From Gammaproteobacteria bacterium (lineage in GTDB: Bacteria; Pseudomonadota; Gammaproteobacteria; Pseudomonadales; Cellvibrionaceae): a stretch of DNA of 64,000 nucleotides. Under the pieces are notes generated by a model, which saw only the letters and a program-made list of their open reading frames with translations, was not told the DNA's origin and searched no databases. The DNA is taken from contig SEBV01000001.1 of assembly GCA_004172865.1 (NCBI GenBank), positions 248,001-312,000 of the forward strand. Reading direction: 5' to 3'. This document shows, in pieces, positions 1-8,862 of this stretch (the stretch's first letter is position 1; each line of letters opens with the position of its first letter). The translations under genes were made by a program, and so were the position numbers.

Positions 1-113
1 GTAAATGGTCGTAATTTTTCAACAGTTTCTGCCCATGCCGTGCAATGACAACATGCATGAAGTTCGGTAATAGCATCAGCAACGGTGAGCTGATTAAATT
101 CGTTCAATGTCAT
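1..113 (-). CDS. uraD: OHCU decarboxylase, N-terminal fragment (partial)
   Basis: This is the N-terminal 37 codons of a gene that runs off the left edge of the window. It is too short to be named in the ORF track. The visible protein opens with MTLNEFNQLTVADAITEL and reaches AWAETVEKLRPF, which resembles the start of 2-oxo-4-hydroxy-4-carboxy-5-ureidoimidazoline decarboxylases (the NxL start and the W-x-E...RPF helix). That enzyme takes the urate hydrolysis product to S-allantoin. Its ATG overlaps the xdhC stop codon in an ATGA, so it is translationally coupled to the xanthine dehydrogenase operon. This context supports the assignment. Only the first fifth of the protein is visible, so the catalytic residues cannot be checked. 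Confidence 0.72.
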   Translation of the reverse strand, partial: MTLNEFNQLTVADAITELHACCHCTAWAETVEKLRPF

Positions 114-1063
114 ACTTTTTGTACTACTTCTTCAATCTGCACTTCTTGCGCAATAGTTTCTACGACGCTTACTTTTTTGCTGCTTTGCAAAATGGTTTTA
201 ATTTCACGCCAGCTGGTTGAGTTAGCCTTGGGTTTTGCTTCAGCGTAATGAAGGCTTTGCAATTGAGCGGCTATAGACACGGCAACCTCCATCGGAAATT
301 TACCTTTGACATCTGGCAAGCCGATAGGGCTGTGCATTTCTGCAATTAAGTGTTCATCGAAGCCTGCGAGCGCTAAACGTTTTCTAAAACGTAGTGCTTT
401 TGTTTCTGAACCGATTAATCCTAGGTAACGATATTGATTGGTCGCGAGAAATTCGCTGCACAAATTAAAATCCAGACTGTGATCGTGTGTGAAAATAATT
501 GCCCATGAATTCGCAGGTAAGATTGCAACAGCATCTACTGGATTAATGTGATATTCGTAGGCACAGTTGCTTGGAATTGGATAAGTAAATAATTCAGTAC
601 GGTTGTCGATCACTCTTACTTTGCACGGCAAACCGCCGAGAATCGTCATCAACGCCTGGCAAACATGACCTGCACCAAAGAGTGCAATTTGCCAATCGCT
701 TGCAGCGAAACACTCGAACATAACCGTGACATTTCCACCGCAGCATTGCGCCGCTTCCGCGGCGAGCGGAAAGGGTTTTAATATTTGACAGGCTTGGTTT
801 TTGGTAATCAGTTCGCGCGCCTGTTGCACAATTAAAAATTCAAGTTGGCCGCCGCCAATGGTGTCGTAGGTATGTGTGCTATCAATCACTATTTTTGAGC
901 CGCCATCGCGCGGTGTTGATCCTTGGGTGTTGATAATTGTTGCAATAACGTAGCCGTTGCCGATTTTTTCGCAATGTTGAATAGCGTCAGACCAAGTCAA
1001 CATTTTTGTTTCGACAAAGCTTTTAGCGAAACTTTTCTTAAAATCTTTCGGGGAGTTTTTCAT
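110..1063 (-). CDS. xdhC: Xanthine dehydrogenase accessory protein XdhC
   Basis: XdhC binds molybdenum cofactor and delivers it, after sulfuration, to xanthine dehydrogenase. The 317-residue protein has the expected two parts. The N-terminal XdhC/CoxI region includes TQGSTPRDGGSKIVI and a QCCGGNV motif, and the C-terminal Rossmann-like region begins at LFGAGHVCQAL and carries GLIGSETKALRFRKRL. The start is supported by GGAGG about 10 bases upstream of the ATG, inside the end of xdhB. It overlaps xdhB by four bases (ATGA) and overlaps the next gene, uraD, in the same way. The tail after about residue 265 is lysine/serine-rich and not typical of the family. The first 20 residues are an extension beyond the usual LTWSDA start. 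Confidence 0.93.
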   Translation of the reverse strand: MKNSPKDFKKSFAKSFVETKMLTWSDAIQHCEKIGNGYVIATIINTQGSTPRDGGSKIVIDSTHTYDTIGGGQLEFLIVQQARELITKNQACQILKPFPLAAEAAQCCGGNVTVMFECFAASDWQIALFGAGHVCQALMTILGGLPCKVRVIDNRTELFTYPIPSNCAYEYHINPVDAVAILPANSWAIIFTHDHSLDFNLCSEFLATNQYRYLGLIGSETKALRFRKRLALAGFDEHLIAEMHSPIGLPDVKGKFPMEVAVSIAAQLQSLHYAEAKPKANSTSWREIKTILQSSKKVSVVETIAQEVQIEEVVQKV

Positions 1064-3426
1064 GCAGTAATTTCCTCCGCGCGATTATCGACCGATTCGT
1101 TAAATTTTTTGCAATCCTCAAGTGCCCAGTAAATCCGCTCTGGTGTTGCAGGCGTATCCAATCGTGGACTAGAACGATAATGGGTTGTGCTTGCGCAGGC
1201 ATCACGCAATGCAGCCCACACGGAAATAGCCAACATTAGCGGCGGTTCGCCAACGGCTTTGGAAAGATGAATAGTGTTTTCATTGTTAGCTTGATCAAAT
1301 AACTCAACGTTAAAAATTTCCGGCACGTCGAATGCGGTGGGAATTTTGTAATTTGCGGGACTATTGGAGATCACACGGCCTTTGTTATCCCACAGTAATT
1401 CTTCTGTAGTCAGCCAGCCCATGCCTTGAATAAATGCGCCTTCAATTTGGCCGATATCAATGGCGGGATTTAGTGATTTACCCACGTCATGCAAAATATC
1501 CACGCGTGTTACGCGATATTCACCGGTGAGCGTGTCGATAATAACTTCAGACGCTGCGGCGCCATTGGCGAAATATAAAAATGGTTGGCCTTTCGCGGTT
1601 TCGCGGTTGTAAGAAATTTTTGGTGTGCGATAAAAACCGGTAGCCGAAAGTGCAACGCGATTCAGGTAAGCGAATTTAATAAAAGTTTCAAAGCTAATAG
1701 ATTCATCGCCAAGATAAACCTGATCTTCCGCGAAGCGAATTTGGTCTGCGGTTAATTGATAGTGCTCCATCGCAAATGCAATTAAATCTGCTTTGATTTT
1801 ATCGCAAGCATCTTTTGCGGCCATGCCATTTAAATCGGTGCCGGACGATGCTGCAGTCGGCGATGTGTTTGGAACTTTGTCGGTACGTGTTGAGGTTACA
1901 ATGACGCGATCGCTGGAAACACCAAAAGCGCTGGCCACAATTTGACGAATTTTGGTGTAGAGCCCTTGGCCCATTTCTGTACCGCCGTGGCTGATTTGCA
2001 TGCTGCCATCGGTGTAGATATGCAAGAGCGCACCAGCCTGGTTTAAATGTTTTGCGGTAAATGAAATTCCAAATTTAACGGGCGTAAGAGCAATACCTTT
2101 TTTAACAAATTTATTGGTGCGATTAAATTCAGTGATCGAATTTCTGCGCGCACGGTAGTCGGAATTTTTTTCCAAGCGCTCGATAATTTCTGCGAGTTGG
2201 TGCTGCTCAACTTTTTGGCCGTAAGGTGTTTCATCGCGTCCCGGTTGGTAGAGATTTACTTTGCGCACGTCGAGCGGATCTTTTCCTAAATGGCGAGCTA
2301 TATCATCCATTAAAGTTTCAACTGCCATCATACCTTTCGGGCCGCCAAAGCCGCGAAATGCTGTATTGGAAACTGTGTGAGTTTTGCAGCGTAAACCAAG
2401 GATTCGTGTGTTATTTAAAAAGTAGGCGTTGTCCGCATGGAACATGGCGCGGTCGACTATGCCATCGGATAAATCGGGCGAATAGCCGCACTTGCCAGCG
2501 AGAACCATGGTTACCCCTTCAAGGCGGCCATCATTATCAAAACCTGCTTGCCAGCGATTTAAAAAATCGTGGCGCTTGCCGGTCTGAATCATGTCATCGC
2601 GGCGCGCCATGCGATAGCGCACCGGGCGTTTTAAACGTTTTGCAAAAATTGCGGCCATACAGGCGAGCGGTGCAGCTTGGGTTTCTTTGCCACCAAAACC
2701 GCCGCCCATGCGTCGTACTTCGGCAACGACTAAATGCAGCTGCACACCAAGTACTTCGGCGACCAGCTTTTGTACTTCAGTGGGATGTTGCGTGGAGCAG
2801 ATAATGTGAACGCCACCGTCTTCGTTAACATTCGCCTGGCTAATTTGGCCTTCGAGATAAAAATGTTCCTGGCCACGCACGTAAATTTCGCCGCTCAACT
2901 TATGTTGTGCGTGTGCAATTGCTGCGTCCGGTTCGCCCATAAGTAATTGATGCTGCGGCAACACAAAAATATTGGCGTCGAGCGAGTCTTGAATTGTGAG
3001 CAATGCGGGTAAAGGTTCGTAGTCGATTTCAGCTAAGGCGACCGCGCGTTGCGCCGCTTCAAAGCTGGTGGCCGCCACCGCAAAAATAGCCTGGCCGATA
3101 AATTCAACGATATCGCCAGCGAGCAGAGGATCACCACCGTAAACCGGGCCGACGTCTACTTTGCCGGGAATGTCTGCTTGTACGATGACATCGACAACAC
3201 CCGCTGCGGTTTTAACGCGGGAGAGATCAACGCGCGTAATGCGCGCGTGGGCTTGAGTTGATTGGCCGACGGCGACAAAAACCATGTTGGCTGGCGCGGG
3301 CAAGTCGTCCACATATTCGGCGGTGCCGCACACATGTTTGATGGCAGATTCATGGGCAACCGAGTGGCCAACGCCGCCTTCTTTGAAAGCTTCGCGTGCG
3401 TGGGGTTCGAGATTAATTTTACGCAT
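1060..3426 (-). CDS. xdhB: Xanthine dehydrogenase, molybdopterin-binding subunit XdhB
   Basis: This is the large subunit of bacterial xanthine dehydrogenase, which oxidises hypoxanthine and xanthine to urate in the cytoplasm. It has about 788 residues, normal for bacterial XdhB. Recognisable features are GGGFGGKE in the molybdopterin-binding region, RGFGGPKGM, GGTEMGQGLYTK, and the C-terminal KAVGEPPLM, whose Glu is the catalytic base in this family. The ORF track begins at a GTG at 3432, but AGAGG lies five bases before the ATG at 3426 and leaves no spacing for the GTG, so I start at 3426. The gene sits between xdhA (9-base gap) and xdhC (4-base overlap), in the usual A-B-C order. No truncation or missing motif is seen. 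Confidence 0.96.
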   Translation of the reverse strand: MRKINLEPHAREAFKEGGVGHSVAHESAIKHVCGTAEYVDDLPAPANMVFVAVGQSTQAHARITRVDLSRVKTAAGVVDVIVQADIPGKVDVGPVYGGDPLLAGDIVEFIGQAIFAVAATSFEAAQRAVALAEIDYEPLPALLTIQDSLDANIFVLPQHQLLMGEPDAAIAHAQHKLSGEIYVRGQEHFYLEGQISQANVNEDGGVHIICSTQHPTEVQKLVAEVLGVQLHLVVAEVRRMGGGFGGKETQAAPLACMAAIFAKRLKRPVRYRMARRDDMIQTGKRHDFLNRWQAGFDNDGRLEGVTMVLAGKCGYSPDLSDGIVDRAMFHADNAYFLNNTRILGLRCKTHTVSNTAFRGFGGPKGMMAVETLMDDIARHLGKDPLDVRKVNLYQPGRDETPYGQKVEQHQLAEIIERLEKNSDYRARRNSITEFNRTNKFVKKGIALTPVKFGISFTAKHLNQAGALLHIYTDGSMQISHGGTEMGQGLYTKIRQIVASAFGVSSDRVIVTSTRTDKVPNTSPTAASSGTDLNGMAAKDACDKIKADLIAFAMEHYQLTADQIRFAEDQVYLGDESISFETFIKFAYLNRVALSATGFYRTPKISYNRETAKGQPFLYFANGAAASEVIIDTLTGEYRVTRVDILHDVGKSLNPAIDIGQIEGAFIQGMGWLTTEELLWDNKGRVISNSPANYKIPTAFDVPEIFNVELFDQANNENTIHLSKAVGEPPLMLAISVWAALRDACASTTHYRSSPRLDTPATPERIYWALEDCKKFNESVDNRAEEITA

Positions 3427-3434
3427 ATTCACCT

Positions 3435-4886
3435 CTACGCATGGTCAAAGACTCCCTGACTCAGCTCAGCATTCAAAAGCAGTGCATAACAGGCTTTTTT
3501 GAGCAGGCTACAAGCCATCGCCATGCGATAGGCGGAGGAGGCGCGAACATCGCTCAGTGGTGAAAATTCGCTGGCGAGAATGCCGCAGGCTTGTTCGATA
3601 AGCTCATCATCGAGTTGGTCTGCATGCTGGTGTAAAAAAGCCTCGGTGAGGCGCGCGCGCTTGGGCGTCGCAGCCATACCACCGAAGGCAATGGAGAGTC
3701 GTTTATTTGCATCGCAACGAAATGCGCCCATAACGGCGGAGATATCGTCTTCGTAGCGTTTAGTGATTTTGAATAATTTCAGTGGCTGCGCCAGTGCACT
3801 GCGCTCAATGACAATCTGCGCGAGATATTCGCCGCGAGCGAGGGTGGTGCGTTTGTAATCAAGATAAAAATCGGTGAGAAATTCGCGACGATATTCGCCT
3901 GCGCTATTGCCGATGATAAGTTCAGCATCTAGCGCCAACAAATAAGGCGGGCAATCGGCGATGGGCGATGCATTGCAAATATTGCCTCCCAAAGTTCCGC
4001 GGTTGCGAATTTGGCGTGAGCCCAGACGACCTAGCAACTTCACAAATTCGGGCGAGAGTCTTGCCAGTGCGGTTTCCACATCGCTGTAAATAACCGCTGC
4101 GCCGATAGTTACATGGGTATCGCTAACATCCAGATTTTTTAAACTTTGAATCGCATTGAGATCGATGAGTTGCGGCAAACTTTTATAGAGCTGGGTAACT
4201 TCCAGCATCAAATCGGTTCCCCCGGCAATAAGACGGGCGTCGGGGTAACCTCTGAGTAGAGATTGCAATTGTGTTTCTGTTGCAGGCTGCCAATAAAAAT
4301 CGTCGGCCTGAGTGAGTGCAGGTTTGCTCGCTAAAGGTGCATTGGGCCGCCACTCTTGCACAATATTGACCGTTTGGGCAGGAATTTTAAGCGCTTGAAT
4401 TCCCGCATCAATAATTGGACGGTAGCCGGTGCAGCGGCATAGATTGCCAGAAATTGCATCCAGGATTTTAGGGCGAAGTTCTTCATCTGATGCATTTTGT
4501 AAGTCTTCTGCATTGCCATGCAGCGCCGCGAGTGACATCACAAAACCGGGTGTACAGAAGCCGCATTGCGAACCGTGGCAGGTCACCATGGCTTCCTGAA
4601 CGGGATGCAAAGACCCGGTTGAGTCTGCATCTTGAAGACCTTCTACTGTGATAACGTATTGATTTTGCAAGCTGCCGAGCGCGCAAATGCAACTATTAAC
4701 TGCCGTGTAAGCCACGCCGTTAGGGCTTTTATGGCCGACTAATACAGTGCAGGCGCCACAGTCGCCAGAAGCGCAACCTTCTTTGGCGCCATTTAAATGT
4801 TGCTCGCTACGCAGGTAGCGCAGGAGCGTCATATCGGGCGCGATATTTTCCAGATCTACCAAATTGTTATTCAATACAAACTGCAC
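3435..4886 (-). CDS. xdhA: Xanthine dehydrogenase, FAD/[2Fe-2S] subunit XdhA
   Basis: XdhA carries the two iron-sulfur clusters and FAD that pass electrons from the molybdenum centre to NAD. In the 483 residues, the plant-type ferredoxin cysteines are at about 40-60 (GCASGDCGACTVLVG). The second [2Fe-2S] domain follows (CHGSQCGFCTPGF and NLCRCTGYRPI), and an FAD-binding region starts near residue 195 with RLIAGGTDLMLEV and GTLGGNICNASPIAD. The start codon is GTG (GTGCAGTTT), preceded by GGAGAG at good spacing. It is the first gene of the xdhABC-uraD operon. A sigma-54 type promoter lies about 70-85 bases upstream. All cofactor ligands expected for the family are present. Confidence 0.96.
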   Translation of the reverse strand: MQFVLNNNLVDLENIAPDMTLLRYLRSEQHLNGAKEGCASGDCGACTVLVGHKSPNGVAYTAVNSCICALGSLQNQYVITVEGLQDADSTGSLHPVQEAMVTCHGSQCGFCTPGFVMSLAALHGNAEDLQNASDEELRPKILDAISGNLCRCTGYRPIIDAGIQALKIPAQTVNIVQEWRPNAPLASKPALTQADDFYWQPATETQLQSLLRGYPDARLIAGGTDLMLEVTQLYKSLPQLIDLNAIQSLKNLDVSDTHVTIGAAVIYSDVETALARLSPEFVKLLGRLGSRQIRNRGTLGGNICNASPIADCPPYLLALDAELIIGNSAGEYRREFLTDFYLDYKRTTLARGEYLAQIVIERSALAQPLKLFKITKRYEDDISAVMGAFRCDANKRLSIAFGGMAATPKRARLTEAFLHQHADQLDDELIEQACGILASEFSPLSDVRASSAYRMAMACSLLKKACYALLLNAELSQGVFDHA

Positions 4887-4967
4887 TAACTTCTCTCCGG
4901 CTCACTATTTCGACTGCGTATTACCAGGATTTCATCGCTGGTTTTTAAGGTCATCTGATATCGATAA

Positions 4968-4983
4968 AGCAAAAGACTGGCCA
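4968..4983 (-). promoter_or_regulatory. Candidate sigma-54 promoter for xdhABC-uraD
   Basis: Read on the minus strand the site is TGGCCAGTCTTTTGCT, with GG and GC separated by exactly 10 bases, the invariant -24/-12 geometry of RpoN promoters (consensus TGGCAC-N5-TTGCW). It would start transcription near 4957 and leave a leader of about 70 bases before the xdhA GTG. No NtrC-type site was recognised. This is a motif call only. Confidence 0.5.
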
Positions 4984-5035
4984 AACAGACAATTTTTTCT
5001 AAAAGTTTTTCATCGCGATAAGCTCATCCCGCCTG

Positions 5036-5052
5036 TGGCATAACAATTGCTA
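5036..5052 (+). promoter_or_regulatory. Candidate sigma-54 promoter for the nucleoside ABC operon
   Basis: The sequence TGGCATAACAATTGCTA matches TGGCAC-N5-TTGCW with one change in the -24 half, and GG and GC are 10 bases apart. Transcription would start near 5062, giving a 135-base leader before the ATPase gene. It faces away from the similar element at 4968-4983, so the divergent purine operons appear to have a pair of RpoN promoters about 50 bases apart. Confidence 0.55.
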
Positions 5053-5140
5053 AATCTTTTCTATCTTTTTTGTCTAATTAGTCAGGTTTGTTTTGCCGAT
5101 TATTTTTAAAGCCGCTAATTAACTTTGTTTTATGAAATTC

Positions 5141-5180
5141 GTTGTTGTTTGTTGATGTTCGTTAATGTTGGTTAATGACA
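5141..5180 (+). repeat. Imperfect 10-bp tandem repeat in ABC operon leader
   Basis: Four 10-base units (GTTGTTGTTT, GTTGATGTTC, GTTAATGTTG, GTTAATGACA) lie just upstream of the ribosome binding site of the ATPase gene. The period equals one helical turn. They could be protein-binding half-sites within the leader, or for the divergent promoter an upstream site 160-200 bases away. They could also be simple-sequence drift. The rest of the 4887-5196 spacer holds only the two promoter elements described. Confidence 0.45.
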
Positions 5181-5196
5181 GGATCGAGAAGAATCT

Positions 5197-6756
5197 ATGC
5201 GTCTGGAACTGCTTTCTGTTACCAAAGCCTATCCCGGCTGTATTGCAAACGATGCAGTCAGCCTGAAGGTAGAGCCGGGTGAGATCCATGCTTTATTAGG
5301 CGAGAACGGTGCCGGTAAAAGCACCTTAATGAAAATGATTTATGGCGTGGTGAAACCTGACTCCGGCCAAATGACGTGGAATGATCGCGAAGTTGTTATT
5401 AGTGGCCCAGCTCAGGCACGCCAATTAGGCATGGGCATGGTGTTCCAGCACTTTTCCTTATTTGAAACGCTCACCGTTACTGAAAATATCGCCCTTTATT
5501 TAACGCCCGCCGAATACGGCACCATGGCTTTGTTACGCGAGCGCATTGTTGCCGTGGGCGAAGAATACGGCTTGGCGATTAACCCAGATCGTTTAGTTCA
5601 TACGCTTTCAGTCGGTGAGCAACAACGTGTTGAGATTATTCGTTGTCTCTTGCAAGACATTCAATTACTGATTCTGGATGAGCCCACGGCGGTATTAACG
5701 CCACCAGAAGTTGATCAACTCATTCAGGTGCTAAAAAAACTCGCCCGCAAAGGGTGCAGCATTTTATTTATCTCTCACAAATTGCACGAAGTTAATGCGC
5801 TCTGCGACCGCGCCACCATTTTACGAGGGGGCAAGGTAACGGGCACCTGCATTCCTTCTGAAACATCCGCGAGCCAAATGGCGCGTTTAATGTTGGGTGA
5901 TGAGTTGGAACTGCAAGACAGCATGCCAGCGGGCAATGCCGGTGCAACGCGCTTAACGCTTAATAAAATCGATGTAAAACCCCGCGATACTTTTGGAATT
6001 CATTTGCGCGATATAGCACTCACTCTAAACGCGGGCGAAATTCTCGGCCTAGCCGGTGTAGCCGGAAACGGTCAGGACGAATTGGTAGATTTAATTAACG
6101 GCGAACTTTTCCCCGACAGCGGTGAATTATCTTTCGATGGCAAATCCATCGCCAAATTGGGCGTTCAAGCCAGACGCAAATTGGGATTAGGCGTGGTGCC
6201 AGCAGATCGAATCGGGCGCGGCGCCGTGGCGAATATGACGCTCATCGAAAATGATTTACTAACTGGCTACGTTACTCACGGCGTTAAGCCCGGTATTAAC
6301 TGGGTGAGTTGGGGCGGGTTGCGTAAACGTGCGGCGGAAATCATCGCGCAATACAAAGTTAAGGCCACTGGGCCGGAAGCAACGGCGCGCAGTTTGTCGG
6401 GCGGTAATCTGCAGAAATTTATTATCGGGCGCGAAGTTGCGCAGAATCCCAAAGTGCTGGTGTGCTTTCACCCGACCTGGGGTGTAGATGTAGGCGCGGC
6501 GAATTTAATCCATCAACAACTTATCGCCTTGCGCGATTCCGGTGCGGCGATTCTGATTATCAGTGAAGATTTGGATGAGCTTTATTTACTGGCCGATAAA
6601 CTCGGTGCAATTTGTGGTGGGCAGTTATCGCCTATTCGAGCGAAAGCAGAAGTGCCGCTAGCGATTTTAGGGCAATGGATGACGGGGGAGTTTGATGCGG
6701 TAGCGACGCAAACGAATTCATCCAACATAAATGTGGAGGCAGCTCATGCGCATTGA
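5197..6756 (+). CDS. Nucleoside/purine ABC importer, double ATP-binding protein
   Basis: This is the energising subunit of a Bmp-family (PnrA/NupNOPQ, YufNOPQ-like) nucleoside importer. The 519 residues hold two fused ATPase domains. Domain 1 has Walker A GENGAGKST near residue 35, signature LSVGEQQRVE and Walker B LLILDEPTAVLTP. Domain 2 (from about 250) has a degenerate Walker A (GVAGNGQDEL), an intact signature LSGGNLQKF and an altered Walker B region (CFHPTWGVDVGA), as is usual in sugar/nucleoside ABC ATPases where one site is weak. It overlaps the first permease by 11 bases. It is the first gene of a four-gene importer set, divergent from xdhA. The context argues for uptake of purine nucleosides or bases; exact substrate not provable here. 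Confidence 0.93.
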   Translation: MRLELLSVTKAYPGCIANDAVSLKVEPGEIHALLGENGAGKSTLMKMIYGVVKPDSGQMTWNDREVVISGPAQARQLGMGMVFQHFSLFETLTVTENIALYLTPAEYGTMALLRERIVAVGEEYGLAINPDRLVHTLSVGEQQRVEIIRCLLQDIQLLILDEPTAVLTPPEVDQLIQVLKKLARKGCSILFISHKLHEVNALCDRATILRGGKVTGTCIPSETSASQMARLMLGDELELQDSMPAGNAGATRLTLNKIDVKPRDTFGIHLRDIALTLNAGEILGLAGVAGNGQDELVDLINGELFPDSGELSFDGKSIAKLGVQARRKLGLGVVPADRIGRGAVANMTLIENDLLTGYVTHGVKPGINWVSWGGLRKRAAEIIAQYKVKATGPEATARSLSGGNLQKFIIGREVAQNPKVLVCFHPTWGVDVGAANLIHQQLIALRDSGAAILIISEDLDELYLLADKLGAICGGQLSPIRAKAEVPLAILGQWMTGEFDAVATQTNSSNINVEAAHAH

Positions 6757-7858
6757 AAAACGCCTTCATGATTCAAAGGTGATGCTCTACGCATCGCCCT
6801 TGCTCGCGCTTTTATTAACACTGTTATCCGGTGCATTGATGTTTGCTTTGCTGGGCCGCGCGCCGCTGCATAGTTTGTATATCTTTTTTATCGCGCCTGT
6901 AAGCGAGCTGTACGGCCTTTCCGAATTGGTGGTGAAAGTTACGCCGCTGTTGCTCTGCGCTATAGGTTTAACGCTGTGTTTCAAAGCCAAAATCTGGAAT
7001 ATAGGTGCAGAGGGGCAATTTGTTTTTGCAGCCATGATTGGCGGCGCGGTTTCCTTGCAGCTCGCAGAATCCCAAGGTTTTTGGGTCTTGCCTACGGTAA
7101 TTATCAGCGGCGCTTTGGCGGGCATGGCGTGGGCAGCGATTGCGGCTTTATTGTTAACACGCTTCGGTGCCAACGAAATTCTCACCACGATTATGCTGAA
7201 TTATATTGCGGTAAATCTTTTGTTGTGGGGTGTGCATGGCCCGCTCAAAGATCCCAATGGCATGAATTTTCCGGAGTCGGCACTCTTTGCTGCCCAGACG
7301 ATGTTGCCCGTTTTATTCGATGATTATCGCGTGACTATCGCGATTCTAATTGCGCTCTTCATGTTGGTAGTGATTTGGGTTTTATTGGGTCGCACACTGC
7401 TCGGTTTTCAATTGCGGGTGATGGGTGAAAATCGTAACGCTGCACGCTTCGCCGGTTTTAAAAGTAATGCGCTTATCTGGTTTGTGTTGTTGTTTAGCGG
7501 AGCCATGGCGGGCTTGGCAGCGGTATCTGAAATTAACGGCCCGGTTGGCCAACTGATTTCAACTTTGTCGCTCGGTTATGGTTACGCGGCGATCATTGTC
7601 GTGTTTATGGGGCGCATGCATCCGCTCGGAATTTTGCTCGCGAGCTTCTTGCTCGGCCTCACTTATTTAGGTGGCGAGATGTCGCAAATGGAATTGGAAT
7701 TGCCCAAATCCATCACCGGATTATTTCAGGGCATGTTGTTATTTTATTTGCTCGCGTGCGATTTATTGATTGGCTATCGCGTTGTCTTTAGTAATCGCAC
7801 TTTAGGTAAACATCCGGCAATTGCTGCAGCTGTTTCCACGCCACCGGTTTCCCAGTAG
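6746..7858 (+). CDS. Nucleoside ABC importer permease 1
   Basis: This is a hydrophobic membrane protein of about 370 residues with roughly 8-10 membrane segments, of the BPD_transp_2 family used by Bmp-type nucleoside importers (NupP/YufP-like). The family motif region GAEGQFVFAA is near residue 85, with LTTIMLNYIA and VMGENRNAARFAGF further on. The ORF track starts at 6731, but the ATG at 6746 is preceded by GTGGAGG at ideal spacing, and that sequence would be coding if the upstream ATG were used, so I choose 6746. It overlaps the ATPase gene by 11 bases and is followed by the second permease after 10 bases, indicating one transcript with translational coupling. Confidence 0.93.
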   Translation: MRIEKRLHDSKVMLYASPLLALLLTLLSGALMFALLGRAPLHSLYIFFIAPVSELYGLSELVVKVTPLLLCAIGLTLCFKAKIWNIGAEGQFVFAAMIGGAVSLQLAESQGFWVLPTVIISGALAGMAWAAIAALLLTRFGANEILTTIMLNYIAVNLLLWGVHGPLKDPNGMNFPESALFAAQTMLPVLFDDYRVTIAILIALFMLVVIWVLLGRTLLGFQLRVMGENRNAARFAGFKSNALIWFVLLFSGAMAGLAAVSEINGPVGQLISTLSLGYGYAAIIVVFMGRMHPLGILLASFLLGLTYLGGEMSQMELELPKSITGLFQGMLLFYLLACDLLIGYRVVFSNRTLGKHPAIAAAVSTPPVSQ

Positions 7859-7868
7859 GTTTGATTTT

Positions 7869-8795
7869 ATGGATATTCATTTACTCGAAAATGTACTTTT
7901 TGCCATGGTTCGCACGGGCACGCCGCTCCTGTTAGTAGCTTTGGGCGCGATGATGTCTGAGCGCGCTGGCGTACTCAACCTCGGCCAGGAGGGCATGATT
8001 TTGGTGGGCGCCGTGTGCGGTTTTATCGTCGCTTACACATCGCACAATATGGGGTTTGGAATACTTGCCGGCGTCATCGGCGGAGCATTGGTGTCGCTGA
8101 TATTCGGTTTTATCGCCTTAACCTTAATTGCAAACCAGGTGGCCACTGGCCTTGCGCTTACGATTTTCGGAACGGGGCTAAGCGCGTTTGTAGGCGCGGG
8201 TTATGTGGGCCAATCGTTAATTGGTTTAGCGCCGCTGGAAATTCCGCTGCTATCCAAGATTCCGTTGATCGGCAAAGCACTTTTTGCGCAGGATATTTTG
8301 GTTTACCTCGCCTTCGTTTTATTTGCCGGAATTTTCGTCGTCATGCGTTACACGCGCTGGGGCTTAATTATTCGCGCCGTGGGTGAAAATCCAGAAGTTG
8401 CGCACGCATTGGGTTACAAAGTTTTGCTCGTGCGTTATTGCGCAATTATGTTTGGTGGCGCAATGGCGGGCTTGGCGGGCGTGTATTTATCGCTCGCCTA
8501 TACGCCCATGTGGTCTGAAGGAATTGCGGCCGGCCGCGGGTGGATCGCGCTCGCATTAGTTGTCTTCGCAAGCTGGCGTACCGAGCGAATTTTGTTGGGT
8601 GCGTGGCTGTTTGGTTTCGCGAGTATTTTGCATTTATTATTGCAAGGTTATGGTTACGAAATATCGCCAAACTTGCTCGCTATGTTGCCTTATATCGTCA
8701 CGATTCTAGTGTTGGTAATGATGATGACGCGCAAACAAGGCCAGGGAAATTTTGCGCCGCGCTCACTCGGCCAACCCTATTATCCGCAGCGCTAG
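7869..8795 (+). CDS. Nucleoside ABC importer permease 2
   Basis: This is the second integral membrane subunit of the importer (NupQ/YufQ-like), about 308 residues with 8-9 hydrophobic segments. The conserved NLGQEGMILVGA motif lies near residue 38, and RAVGENPEVAHALGYKV resembles the matching loop of permease 1, as expected for paralogous halves of a heterodimeric channel. The ORF-track start at 7821 lies inside the previous gene. The ATG at 7869 (MDIHLLENVLF) fits the family start and the 10-base gap to the previous stop. The binding protein follows 67 bases later. Confidence 0.92.
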   Translation: MDIHLLENVLFAMVRTGTPLLLVALGAMMSERAGVLNLGQEGMILVGAVCGFIVAYTSHNMGFGILAGVIGGALVSLIFGFIALTLIANQVATGLALTIFGTGLSAFVGAGYVGQSLIGLAPLEIPLLSKIPLIGKALFAQDILVYLAFVLFAGIFVVMRYTRWGLIIRAVGENPEVAHALGYKVLLVRYCAIMFGGAMAGLAGVYLSLAYTPMWSEGIAAGRGWIALALVVFASWRTERILLGAWLFGFASILHLLLQGYGYEISPNLLAMLPYIVTILVLVMMMTRKQGQGNFAPRSLGQPYYPQR

Positions 8796-8862
8796 TGTTG
8801 CGGATTTGCTGAAGAATTATTTTTAATTTTGAATTCATTTAATAATTTACGAGGAATACATA

